Positions 52,628-61,749 of a stretch of 64,000 bases of DNA are shown one piece after another (positions within the stretch are counted from its first letter, which is position 1; each line of letters opens with the position of its first letter). This DNA comes from Candidatus Woesearchaeota archaeon (GTDB lineage: Archaea > Nanobdellota > Nanobdellia > Woesearchaeales > UBA525), in NCBI GenBank assembly GCA_028818155.1, contig JAPPOH010000002.1:1-64000 (forward strand). Reading direction: 5' to 3'. Position numbers and translations under genes: made by a program. The notes below the pieces were generated by a model. That model saw nothing but the letters and a program-made list of their open reading frames with translations. It was not told the origin of the DNA and ran no database searches.

Positions 52628-53283
52628 ACGAGCTGTGCGAAGAACGCGTCCCAGCCAGCTTCGTCAAGCGCACCATCGTGTCGCTCGACGATTGCACCGT
52701 CTGCGCTAATCGCGAACTTTGCCGTTTGCTTCGTGACGTCATAGTCAAGTGCAAGGTCTGTGTTTCCTGGAGACGTCTCGAAGACGAAGCCCTTGTCAAT
52801 CGACAATTCTGTGAGCACTTCAGCTGAGTCTGTTGGATCTACAGAGACGGCAACAAAGTCAACTTGGCCTTCGTACGCAGGGTAGACTTCATTGAGTGCT
52901 GCCCAGTTCTTTGCGCATGTACCGCACCAGGATGCCATGAAATAAACAACGACCGGCCTGCCTTCAGCAGTTTTCTGTGCTAAAGCGAACTCATCGCCGT
53001 TGGATGTCGTGACAGTGAAGTCTGGCGCTGCGTTCTTTGGTGTTTCCACTGCAGCTGTTTCTTCATCCATCGATTCTTTATCCATGGACTCCCCATCCAT
53101 AGGTTCTTCATCCATTGGCTTTTCATCCATTGGCTCGTCTGCTGGCACAACATTTGCAGTTCCTGCAACGCCCGTTGGCGCTCCGGCTTCTGCCTGTTTG
53201 ACTGGCATTTCGTCTGTCGGTTGTCCTGTCTGGCATGCTGCCAAGACCAAAAGTATTGCAATAAGTGTGATGTGTAGTTTCAT
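52624..53283 (-). CDS. TlpA/ResA-like thioredoxin lipoprotein
   Basis: The 219-residue precursor has a lipobox (LVLAAC), an acidic linker with repeated PMDE/SMDE units (residues about 48-75), and a thioredoxin-like domain of the TlpA/peroxiredoxin-like type (FMASWCGTCAKNW). It should sit outside the membrane and accept electrons from CcdA. A strong GGAGGAGG ribosome-binding site precedes the ATG, in contrast to the leaderless majority. The usual cis-Pro position (KQTAKFAISADG) lacks a clear proline. Confidence 0.85.
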   Translation of the reverse strand: MKLHITLIAILLVLAACQTGQPTDEMPVKQAEAGAPTGVAGTANVVPADEPMDEKPMDEEPMDGESMDKESMDEETAAVETPKNAAPDFTVTTSNGDEFALAQKTAEGRPVVVYFMASWCGTCAKNWAALNEVYPAYEGQVDFVAVSVDPTDSAEVLTELSIDKGFVFETSPGNTDLALDYDVTKQTAKFAISADGAIVERHDGALDEAGWDAFFAQLV

Positions 53284-53314
53284 ACGCTACCTCCTCCTGT
53301 GTGGAGCAACGAAG

Positions 53315-53325
53315 GGATTATAAGT
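53315..53325. promoter_or_regulatory. Bidirectional TATA box (TlpA lipoprotein and zinc ribbon)
   Basis: GGATTATAAGT on the plus strand (26 nt before the ATG at 53346) reads ACTTATAATCC on the minus strand, about 37 nt before the lipoprotein ATG, leaving a leader with GGAGGAGG. Confidence 0.5.
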
Positions 53326-53345
53326 GTTTTCCTAACTGTGGCACG

Positions 53346-53609
53346 ATGCGCAAGACATACGGCCTGAGTCAAGAACTTAGTTGCCCCTTCTGCGGCGGAC
53401 AGGCAACGGGGAAGAATGCAGAAGGCTTGCCTGCGTGCAGGCACCACACAAAGGAGTCCCTCGCACTAAAATGTCTCTGCAAAGAATGGCTTGACGTGAA
53501 AGAAAGTAAGCATGGCCCGTTCTTTCTCTGCATGAATTGCGGGCCAATTAGCTACGCGAAAGGGCTCGAGATCAATAATCTGCCGTTGCCGCGTGTGGAT
53601 GAGGTATAG
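53346..53609 (+). CDS. Small zinc-ribbon protein
   Basis: The start MRKTYGLSQELSCPFCGG at 53346 matches a leaderless TATA spacing. The 87-residue protein has two cysteine knuckles (CPFCGG near residue 12 and CMNCG near residue 62) plus CRHH and CLC, so it may bind two zinc ions. Context gives no function; nucleic-acid binding is a guess. Confidence 0.6.
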   Translation: MRKTYGLSQELSCPFCGGQATGKNAEGLPACRHHTKESLALKCLCKEWLDVKESKHGPFFLCMNCGPISYAKGLEINNLPLPRVDEV

Positions 53610-53644
53610 AAATTATTTAATAGAGCTTGTATAACCACTTTTTA

Positions 53645-54181
53645 ATGAAGAAATTCCTTGTTGTCGATGATTTGACAGAATGTTACCCCGCAGCAGGAAC
53701 AGGACTTCTCTTAGCCACACTTGCGAGTGCACGAAAAGAATCACTCCTCGTGTGCACTGCACGAGACTATCGCGAGGCAGAAGCACACTTCGACGACGAT
53801 TTCGATGGCGTCTTAACAGATTGCTTCTTCCCTTACCAGACAGGGAGCGACAATCGTGAACTTGCTGAGCAAGCCATCGGACTTCTTGCACCTTTACAAT
53901 TTGTAGAACAGCGAAACATCGATGCACTTCGTGCTGCAGTGCGAGAGACAGCTCAGAAGCAACCGCTTGGCATTCTTGTTGCTGAGCACTTCCACACGAG
54001 AGGGACCCCCGTCGTCATCACAACATCAACAAGTCATAGTTCTGCTCTGGGGGAACCCATATCCGAATATTCGTTAGAGCGAAATATCGGATACTGGGAG
54101 GCATGTCCAGGTATGGAAAAGATAGATACTGATTTCTGGTCTCAAGCATACTTTCACTGTTTGTTCAACCCAAGCGCCTAG
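53645..54181 (+). CDS. Receiver-like (degenerate CheY-like) protein
   Basis: The start MKKFLVVDDLTECYPAAG at 53645 is 26-28 nt after TTATTTAATA. The 178-residue protein has VVDD at the end of strand 1, DGVLTDCFFPY where receivers carry the phospho-aspartate, and PVVITTSTSHS resembling the conserved T/S strand. There is a long insert between strand 3 and strand 4, and no output domain. It may be a non-canonical or phosphate-independent receiver. Its 3' end seems to be partly repeated near groES. Confidence 0.5.
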   Translation: MKKFLVVDDLTECYPAAGTGLLLATLASARKESLLVCTARDYREAEAHFDDDFDGVLTDCFFPYQTGSDNRELAEQAIGLLAPLQFVEQRNIDALRAAVRETAQKQPLGILVAEHFHTRGTPVVITTSTSHSSALGEPISEYSLERNIGYWEACPGMEKIDTDFWSQAYFHCLFNPSA

Positions 54182-54201
54182 ACAAAAATCTTATAGATTC
54201 T
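54165..54201 (+). repeat. 3'-end repeat of the receiver-like gene, copy 1
   Basis: TCAACCCAAG, then about 10 unrelated bases, then AAATCTTATAgATTCT. It covers the last codons and stop of the receiver-like gene. Compare 55288-55322. Confidence 0.45.
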
Positions 54202-54208
54202 TTCGTGA

Positions 54209-55189
54209 TCACTTCCTCGCCACAATAAGGGCATTATGATGTGCAGTCAACTCATTAGCGCCAGTCGCATAATTATGCACTGTGATGTGCTCTGCTAGCG
54301 CACTCTGATCAATCTCCTCGGAAAACGTCTTCACCTCTATGCGAAACCCGATGTCCTCCAATATCCCCCGATATTGTGCCAATGAGAAGGGATAATAATC
54401 CTCACGAAGCTCCACATCCCATCCCTCGCTCGCTTGTAGTTTCGTCGCGAATTCGACTGCGTCAGAAACTGGTAAGATTACTTCATCTGCTTCATATGAA
54501 AGTGCAAGTTCCCCATTCCGTGCTGCAACATACTCATCGAACCTCTCGCTCGAGTACGCAGTATGCAACTGCAGTCTGGCATCTTCATCTGGTCTTCTGA
54601 ACCCATCATACACCACAAGAGACCCTCCAGGAGCTAAGCCACCATACACATTCTCAAAGATGTTTTCCACAGCTGCAACCCCATACAAACTCTTGATTTC
54701 ATGAACGATAGATGTCATAACTGCCGTATCGAAAAAAGAGGGCGTGATGCTCGTTTGTGTGACATCTCCCCGAACAAGAAAAATCTGTGCATCCCCGTTC
54801 CGTGCTTTATCCGCAAATAATTTTGCTGCAGCATGCTGGAAAAAGTATGGCGAGAATTCTACTCCCACCAACATACTGAGATTATGATGACCTGCTGAAA
54901 TTAACTCGAGCATACTGCCTGAGCCACTCCCTAATTCCAACACACGCGAGCCACGAATATGCTCTAGTAGTTTTTCCCTATCTCTCACGTGCTCTGGGGA
55001 ATCGAGATATGCTTGCAGTTCTGCTTGTTGCGCTTCGGATCTCGCAACTGGTTCAGTTTCTGCACCTGCTGGAAAACTTAAGCCAAAAAGATCCTTCCAC
55101 GTCTCGATATATGCACCAGGTTGTATACGTCCAGGAGTGGGAAGACTGCCGTTTACATTTGAAGCAATAATACTCGCTAAATCCGCCAT
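54209..55189 (-). CDS. Class I SAM-dependent methyltransferase
   Basis: The start MADLASIIASNVNG at 55189 lies 25 nt after TTCTTAAATT. The 326-residue protein has motif I RVLELGSGSGSMLELI, motif II-like VGVEFSPYF, a post-motif segment with FDTAVMTSIVHEI and a C-terminal beta strand HNALIV. Substrate unknown. It lies convergent to the receiver-like gene and between two partial copies of that gene's 3' end, so it may be cargo of an older insertion. Confidence 0.78.
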   Translation of the reverse strand: MADLASIIASNVNGSLPTPGRIQPGAYIETWKDLFGLSFPAGAETEPVARSEAQQAELQAYLDSPEHVRDREKLLEHIRGSRVLELGSGSGSMLELISAGHHNLSMLVGVEFSPYFFQHAAAKLFADKARNGDAQIFLVRGDVTQTSITPSFFDTAVMTSIVHEIKSLYGVAAVENIFENVYGGLAPGGSLVVYDGFRRPDEDARLQLHTAYSSERFDEYVAARNGELALSYEADEVILPVSDAVEFATKLQASEGWDVELREDYYPFSLAQYRGILEDIGFRIEVKTFSEEIDQSALAEHITVHNYATGANELTAHHNALIVARK

Positions 55190-55287
55190 ACGAGAGCGGA
55201 ACACACTTCAATTTAAGAACCCCACTGAAACCTCCACTAGATCACATAGAGGACAGTCATATGAACGCTGATGGCTCTTAAAACTAC

Positions 55288-55322
55288 TCAACCCAAGTAG
55301 CAGCATAAATCTTATAAATTCT
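55288..55322 (+). repeat. 3'-end repeat of the receiver-like gene, copy 2
   Basis: TCAACCCAAG plus AAATCTTATAaATTCT at nearly the same spacing as in copy 1. The second block is the groES TATA region. The pair suggests that the receiver-like gene once abutted groES before the methyltransferase gene entered. Confidence 0.45.
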
Positions 55323-55348
55323 CTAGAAATCCAGCGAATTGGTAACAT

Positions 55349-55609
55349 ATGGCAATTCAACCTATCGGCGAGCGAGTTTTACTAAAGCCAAAGCAACAAG
55401 AAACGAAGACTGCTGGCGGCATCTACATTCCTGACGCTGCGCAGGAGACAAAGAAAGAAGGCACGGTCGTTGCACTTGGGCAGACGAACATCTCGTTACA
55501 ACCTGGCGACACCGTCCTGTACGGCGGCTACTCCAACGAAGAGTTTGAGCGAGACGGCACAACATATGTTGTCGTTGAGGCAAAAGATATTCTTGCAAAG
55601 GTGGACTAA
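55349..55609 (+). CDS. groES: GroES co-chaperonin (group I, bacterial type)
   Basis: The 86-residue protein opens IQPIGERVLLKPKQQETKTAGGIYIP (mobile-loop region) and ends with the GDTVLYGGYSNEEF and VVVEAKDILAKVD strands of Cpn10. It caps the GroEL ring during folding. The stop is followed at once by the groEL ATG. Slightly shorter than the bacterial average (about 95). The promoter TATA (CTTATAAATT) gives a leader of about 10-12 nt. Confidence 0.95.
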   Translation: MAIQPIGERVLLKPKQQETKTAGGIYIPDAAQETKKEGTVVALGQTNISLQPGDTVLYGGYSNEEFERDGTTYVVVEAKDILAKVD

Positions 55610-57196
<1,587 letters not shown>

Positions 57197-57230
57197 TTCT
57201 TTTTTATATGCGTCTTGAGTTCTTCTGCCA

Positions 57231-57536
57231 ATGAAGCTCACATTATTCAAGGGCGTTGCACACGATCTTGCAAGCCATCTGGGTTTTGAAGCTGGATTCG
57301 GCTTTTGGAAAGATATGGAGTTCCCCATTGACAGAAATGTGCTTGAGGAGACTGATTCGTTCGATCGAAGTTGTGTGCAATTCGTGCAGAGCAGAGTTCC
57401 TGCATCGTTCGACTTTGCGCGCGTGCAAGCAATCCGCGTGAAGATAACAAAGAAGATCACGACGAATGCGAGTGTTACAATACGTGTTGCTGACAAAACA
57501 TTTGCGAGCGGCATGCTCTCTGTGACTGGCAAGTAA
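57231..57536 (+). CDS. Small hypothetical protein
   Basis: The 101-residue ORF starts about 26 nt after TTTTTATATG. It is beta-rich with a central helix (DRSCVQFVQSRVPASFDFARVQ) and one Cys. No family recognised. It lies between groEL and ftsZ. Confidence 0.5.
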   Translation: MKLTLFKGVAHDLASHLGFEAGFGFWKDMEFPIDRNVLEETDSFDRSCVQFVQSRVPASFDFARVQAIRVKITKKITTNASVTIRVADKTFASGMLSVTGK

Positions 57537-57599
57537 CCACAACCTTTATGAACTCTTTTCCTTAAAAATAATGTAAAGAGGCTGAGTTCTAGAGGCAGG

Positions 57600-57623
57600 C
57601 TAGTGTGGAAATAACCACACCAG
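57600..57623. promoter_or_regulatory. Inverted repeat upstream of ftsZ
   Basis: CTAGTGTGG-AAATAA-CCACACCAG forms a nine-base stem with one mismatch, about 18 nt upstream of the ftsZ TATA box (TTTATATATG near 57645). It could be an operator or the terminator of an upstream transcript; a second TATA-like run (CTTAAAAATA) lies near 57563. Confidence 0.45.
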
Positions 57624-57694
57624 TGTACAAAGATGGAAACCTTTATATATGAGTTCCTGCGTACCTATGCTTGCGACAGAGGGTGACATCACAA

Positions 57695-58717
57695 ATGGAA
57701 AACGAAGTAGGAACGGCAAACATCAAAGTCTTCGGCTGCGGCGGCGCAGGCGGCAACATGGCAAACTGGCTCTATAAAAAGGGCGTCAGAGGCGCAGAAA
57801 TCGTCTGCTGCAACACAGACAAGCAGCACTTAGACATGATAGAAGCAGACAAAAAAATCCTCATCGGCCAACACGTAACCAGAGGCCTCGGCGCGGGCGG
57901 CTACCCTCAAAAGGGCGCAGAGTCCGCAAAGGAAAGCCAAACCGAATTGAAAGATGTCCTCCGTGGCGGCGATATGGTCTTCGTCTGTGCTGGCTTAGGT
58001 GGCGGCACAGGAACTGGCAGTGCGCCCGTTGTTGCACAAATGGCAAAGGAATCAGGCGCCATCGTTATTGGTACAGTCACCATGCCATTCAAAGTCGAGC
58101 GAGCAAGGATCGACAAAGCAGAAGAAGGCCTCCAAACATTACGTCAGTTCTGCGACACGGTCATCGTGATCGACAACAACCGACTCGTCGCAATCGCAGG
58201 CAACCTCCCAGTTAATCAAGCGTTCGCAGTCGCGAACGAACTCGTCAGTACGATGATCAAAGGCATCGTCGAAATCATCAGCGTCCCCAGCTTAGTCAAC
58301 CTCGACTTTGCAGACGTCAAGGCCATCATGAAAGATGGCGGCGTCGCAGTCATCGGTGTTGGTGTCTCAGACACAGCCAACAGGGTTGAAGAAGCAGTGA
58401 AGGGCGCATTAGCAAACCCACTCCTCGACGTGGATTACACAGGCGCGGCAGGCGCACTCATCCACGTCACAGGCGGTCCAGACCTCACACTCGATGAGGT
58501 AGCAAAGGTTGGTGACCTGGTAACAGAAGCAATGGACCAAGACGCAAACGTCATCTGGGGCGCAAGAGTACTTGAAGAAATGAAGGGCAAGATCACAGTC
58601 ATGACAATCATGACCGGTGTCCGAGGATCAAGTATTGTTGGCCAGATGGATGGCAGTGAGCGATTAAAGAAGAGGCACGGCTTCTTCGAAGGCGAACTCG
58701 GCATCGAGCTCGTGTAG
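57695..58717 (+). CDS. ftsZ: Cell-division GTPase FtsZ
   Basis: I prefer the ATG at 57695 ([20 protein letters not shown]), giving 340 residues with a GGGTGAC motif upstream; the track's TTG at 57671 is also possible. The tubulin signature [27 protein letters not shown] and the T7-loop [12 protein letters not shown] are present. FtsZ forms the division ring. The C-terminus ends shortly after the second domain, without a clear conserved tail peptide for FtsA or ZipA binding. Neighbours downstream may act with it. Confidence 0.93.
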   Translation: MENEVGTANIKVFGCGGAGGNMANWLYKKGVRGAEIVCCNTDKQHLDMIEADKKILIGQHVTRGLGAGGYPQKGAESAKESQTELKDVLRGGDMVFVCAGLGGGTGTGSAPVVAQMAKESGAIVIGTVTMPFKVERARIDKAEEGLQTLRQFCDTVIVIDNNRLVAIAGNLPVNQAFAVANELVSTMIKGIVEIISVPSLVNLDFADVKAIMKDGGVAVIGVGVSDTANRVEEAVKGALANPLLDVDYTGAAGALIHVTGGPDLTLDEVAKVGDLVTEAMDQDANVIWGARVLEEMKGKITVMTIMTGVRGSSIVGQMDGSERLKKRHGFFEGELGIELV

Positions 58718-58721
58718 CACC

Positions 58722-58738
58722 GTAGGAAGGCTTCCTAC
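58722..58738. promoter_or_regulatory. Perfect palindrome after ftsZ
   Basis: GTAGGAAGGCTTCCTAC is a 17-base palindrome four bases after the ftsZ stop. The following gene has no obvious TATA box, so an RNA hairpin here could process or attenuate the ftsZ transcript. Confidence 0.45.
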
Positions 58739-58802
58739 AACCGGCACTCCGCTACGCACAAAGAGAGTGCACTCCACAAATGCGACAAAGGTGAATCCCC
58801 CC

Positions 58803-59543
58803 ATGACAGAAGACGTTACCGTACAGAAACTCGTGACTGAGATCAACGAGTCCAACGAAGCATTCTTGCAAACAGAGCAAGGTAAGGAACAACTCAATAA
58901 CCTCAGGCGTATCGTTCCTGTGCTCATCGAGAAAGGTGTTGACAACCTCAACCTGAGCATGTTCGACCCTGCAACGAAGACACAACTCCTGGAGGCACTC
59001 GGCGAGGAATACGAGCGGAAGGGAGATACGGAGAACGCCATCAAAGTCTATGTCCTCGCAGGATCACAAGGCAAATTACAATCCTTAGGCAGACACTACC
59101 AAAGTGTTGGCCACGTCAGTAAAGCAATCAACTGCTTCCGCTTAGCATCAGATGAGTACGCGCTTATCGCTCTCGGCCACAAGTGCCTTGAAGATGGGCG
59201 TGTCAAAGACGCTATGTCCGCATTCGTCCTCGTAAACGATGTCGAGGCATTAAGTGAAGTGGGCGATGACTGCATCGAGAAAGAACGATGGGAAATCGCA
59301 GCAGAGATTTACAAAACAATCGGCAATAGAGAAAAATTAACGTACGTTGGCCGCGAGTGTATCAAGAACAACGAGTATGATGTTGGCTTTGACGCCCTGA
59401 AGGCGGCAGAAGACCACGCCGGACTCTCTGAGTTTGGGGATAAATGCCTCGTTGAGAACAAGTTTCAGCTTGCGACACAAGCGTACGAAGCTGCTGGCAA
59501 CCAGCAAATGTTGTCATTTTTACAAGAAAATTTCCAGAGGTGA
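58803..59543 (+). CDS. TPR/alpha-solenoid repeat protein
   Basis: The start MTEDVTVQKLVTEINESN at 58803 gives 246 residues. After a helical cap the protein has about five helix-pair repeats of roughly 30 residues (LLEALGEEYERKGDTENAIKVYVLAG, LQSLGRHYQSVGHVSKAINCFRLA, LIALGHKCLEDGRVKDAMSAFVLV...), typical of TPR-like scaffolds. It sits between ftsZ and a coiled-coil gene with no promoter of its own, so a role in division or envelope assembly is plausible but unproven. Confidence 0.65.
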   Translation: MTEDVTVQKLVTEINESNEAFLQTEQGKEQLNNLRRIVPVLIEKGVDNLNLSMFDPATKTQLLEALGEEYERKGDTENAIKVYVLAGSQGKLQSLGRHYQSVGHVSKAINCFRLASDEYALIALGHKCLEDGRVKDAMSAFVLVNDVEALSEVGDDCIEKERWEIAAEIYKTIGNREKLTYVGRECIKNNEYDVGFDALKAAEDHAGLSEFGDKCLVENKFQLATQAYEAAGNQQMLSFLQENFQR

Positions 59544-59550
59544 GCCACCA

Positions 59551-59850
59551 ATGTTAGAAAACCAGTTACCACTCGAGAAAATCGAAGTCCTGTTTGACAT
59601 CCACCAGAAGAAAGTTCTTGCTGAGCTTTCAGCTGTGAAAACTGAACTTTCCCGGGTAAAAGAGGAGCTCCATGAGCTACGGAAGGTCAGGCAGGACACT
59701 CCTGCCAGGGCTCCTGTTGCAGCGCCAGCAGAGAGCCCAGCAGCACAATTCCAGCCAACACCAGTAGAAGCGCCCGCAGCACAACCTGCAGAGGTGCAAG
59801 TCGATCCTACCGTGAGCATCGACAAGATCTTCTACGTCGGCGGGAAATAA
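59551..59850 (+). CDS. Small coiled-coil protein with conserved DKIFYVGGK end
   Basis: The 99-residue protein follows the TPR gene by 7 bases with a GAGGTGA motif. It has a coiled coil (EKIEVLFDIHQKKVLAELSAVKTELSRVKEEL), a Pro/Ala linker and a C-terminal IDKIFYVGGK peptide. The last 34 bases are repeated at 60380-60413 with two synonymous differences, marking it as the target of an inserted cassette. It may be a small partner of FtsZ or the TPR protein. Confidence 0.6.
   Translation: MLENQLPLEKIEVLFDIHQKKVLAELSAVKTELSRVKEELHELRKVRQDTPARAPVAAPAESPAAQFQPTPVEAPAAQPAEVQVDPTVSIDKIFYVGGK
59817..59850 (+). repeat. Live copy of the coiled-coil gene 3' end
   Basis: 34 bases ending in the stop codon, identical to 60380-60413 at 32 positions. 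Both differences (GTC/GTT, AAA/AAG) are synonymous in IDKIFYVGGK. Confidence 0.85.
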
Positions 59851-59878
59851 CTTCTTTTTTTCCTTACATTTTCTCAAG

Positions 59879-60349
59879 TTACTCAATGTATGTCCCGCGC
59901 ACAACTGTAGGTACTCTGGACTTCAAAGATCTTCCGAATGCATCTAGTAACTGTCTTTTCTCATCAGTGAACTGACACATAAAGTAATCATCATCGGGCA
60001 CCCGCAGCGCAAATCCAAGAGGAGGGTTTTGACTTGCAGTCCGCACAAGATCAATCTGTCCATGAAAGACACCTCCGTAGTTCTCAAACAGCGCAGCCAA
60101 TCCACGTATGCTAATTGCAAGTAGATCTTCTATATTATCTCTGTTCAACTCAGCATCTGACTGGAGAATATCATACAGCATACCATCGAATTGCACAACA
60201 CCACCCACAATGAACTGCAATGCACCTATTTCACGTTCCGAGTACAAGGCATCCTCTACTGGGAGCCCTTGCTGTGCAAATGCCGCTCGAGCAGCATCTA
60301 CGATTTCAATGCTTGACGTTGGTGCTGAGAGCGTGTACAAGATAGGCAT
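59879..60349 (-). CDS. Orphan cassette protein (coiled-coil site)
   Basis: The start MPILYTLSAPTSS at 60349 is 24-26 nt after TTTATAAATA, which directly abuts the relic repeat; the track's longer start reads into that repeat. The 156-residue protein is soluble with a mixed fold (GALQFIVGGVVQFDGMLYDILQSD, FALRVPDDDYFMCQF). No family recognised. It has no evident similarity to the ccdA cassette protein. Confidence 0.6.
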   Translation of the reverse strand: MPILYTLSAPTSSIEIVDAARAAFAQQGLPVEDALYSEREIGALQFIVGGVVQFDGMLYDILQSDAELNRDNIEDLLAISIRGLAALFENYGGVFHGQIDLVRTASQNPPLGFALRVPDDDYFMCQFTDEKRQLLDAFGRSLKSRVPTVVRGTYIE

Positions 60350-60379
60350 CCTTACAGGAGCAGGTAGATATTTATAAAA

Positions 60380-60413
60380 CATCGACAAGATCTTCTACGT
60401 TGGCGGGAAGTAA
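60380..60413 (+). repeat. Relic copy of the coiled-coil gene 3' end
   Basis: It encodes IDKIFYVGGK-stop without an upstream ORF. The T-rich run after it (CTATCTTTTTCTTATCATTTC) also resembles that after the live copy, so the repeated unit probably includes the terminator. Confidence 0.85.
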
Positions 60414-60415
60414 TC

Positions 60416-61576
60416 CTATCTTTTTCTTATCATTTCTGCTACTGCTTGTCTGAATGATGGTGATTTTGCTCGTTCTCGTTGTGCTTCATGTTGCTTGAAG
60501 TATGATGCCAAGCCAAGACCAACTCTATTGTAGATTGGTCCTCTCCCTTGTGGCTGTAGCGAAGCAAAGAATGCATGTGCGTATCCCATGAGCACGTACA
60601 TCTGGGTATCATCATTGTCAAGGGGAAGTTGCGCAAGTATTGTAGGAGTGGTAGCGTACGCATCTCCTTCCTGCATACACTTTACAAAGTCAAAGTCTGC
60701 CTGGCGGGCTGTAGCAAAATCAAGAAGCTCGTTCCCTGCAGCACCATATCGGCTTGTCACCGCAGCGCGCCCTTCCGGACTCGTGAAGTACGCTGCCAAA
60801 TGAACATCACTTCCATACGCTGCTAGCTGTGCTCTGACACGAGCATCCTGCCTCATATCATCGACAAATGACGGCACACCTGCACTCCCTATAGAGAGGA
60901 GCTGTTTCTGTAGTGCCACCCACTCAGCGGCCTCGGGCATTTCACGTGAATCTTGAATGCCATGATGGAGTTCATGTGTGTCTAAGACGACTTCCAACAT
61001 TCGCAGTGTTGGGTTAGCATATCCTATCAGGAAGTGCTCAACCGAGCCATCCGTTCTGATTCTTCTTCTGAATTGTGCTGCCGTGCTGCTGTAGGACACT
61101 CTGGGCTGTCCATCCGTGTAGGGAATCTTTATCTCATCATAAAGCGCTCGCTCGCTCTCGATCTCGTAGAATGCTTGAACCGCACTAGCTGCAAGGTCGA
61201 GGGATGCTTTTGCATCTCGCAGCACGCGTGGTTGCATCCCCAAAAGGAGTTCGAACGTGCGGAGATCGCCTGACGTTATATCTTCTGTGCTTCTGATGCG
61301 CCGTACATTCGCAGCATAGTTTGCGAACGCATTCACTGCAGCCTGTGTGAAGTCATTTCTTGGCGAAATGTGCTGTTCGTACTGTTGTAGTGCCTGATCA
61401 GCGAAGGCACGTACTCCTTCACGTACCACCTCCTCTGCAGAGAGTGTTGGCTTCTCCTGTGGTGCGGCTACCTGAGTTCCCTGCTCAGTTTCAGGAGCAC
61501 AGCCAGTCAGCCACAGCGCGGTCAGTCCTGCTGCAAGGGGTCCGTCTCTGAGTAAGAGTTTCCGTCTCGTTGACAT
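60416..61576 (-). CDS. Tat-type lipoprotein with HExxH zincin motif
   Basis: The start MSTRRKLLLRDGPLAAGL at 61576 is 26 nt after CTTTTAAAG. The 386-residue precursor has a twin-arginine-like RRKLL signal and a lipobox (LTGC), then an all-helical domain with THELHHG (HExxH) near residue 205, which would bind zinc in a metallopeptidase. A third zinc ligand is not certain. Tat plus lipobox means export of a folded, lipid-anchored protein. No family recognised; it may be a secreted protease or a degenerate one. Confidence 0.6.
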   Translation of the reverse strand: MSTRRKLLLRDGPLAAGLTALWLTGCAPETEQGTQVAAPQEKPTLSAEEVVREGVRAFADQALQQYEQHISPRNDFTQAAVNAFANYAANVRRIRSTEDITSGDLRTFELLLGMQPRVLRDAKASLDLAASAVQAFYEIESERALYDEIKIPYTDGQPRVSYSSTAAQFRRRIRTDGSVEHFLIGYANPTLRMLEVVLDTHELHHGIQDSREMPEAAEWVALQKQLLSIGSAGVPSFVDDMRQDARVRAQLAAYGSDVHLAAYFTSPEGRAAVTSRYGAAGNELLDFATARQADFDFVKCMQEGDAYATTPTILAQLPLDNDDTQMYVLMGYAHAFFASLQPQGRGPIYNRVGLGLASYFKQHEAQRERAKSPSFRQAVAEMIRKR

Positions 61577-61749
61577 GCCTGCGTAATTCACAGACTCTTT
61601 AAAAGCATTCCCATATTCACCACTCAAAAATTACTATTTCATGCACAACAATAGAGATCTCCGAAGAGTTCAATCACATCAAGTAAATAACCACTTTAAA
61701 GTGACAATTTAGAGAAACCTTTATAAATCATCGTGTTCCCGCACCACCA

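Larger units (their letters stand above)
59817..60379. mobile_element. Candidate gene-end-targeting cassette after the ftsZ cluster
   Basis: One orphan gene with its own promoter, convergent to its target, is bracketed by the duplicated 3' end of the coiled-coil gene. No recombinase inside. Same design as the cassette at ccdA. Confidence 0.6.
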
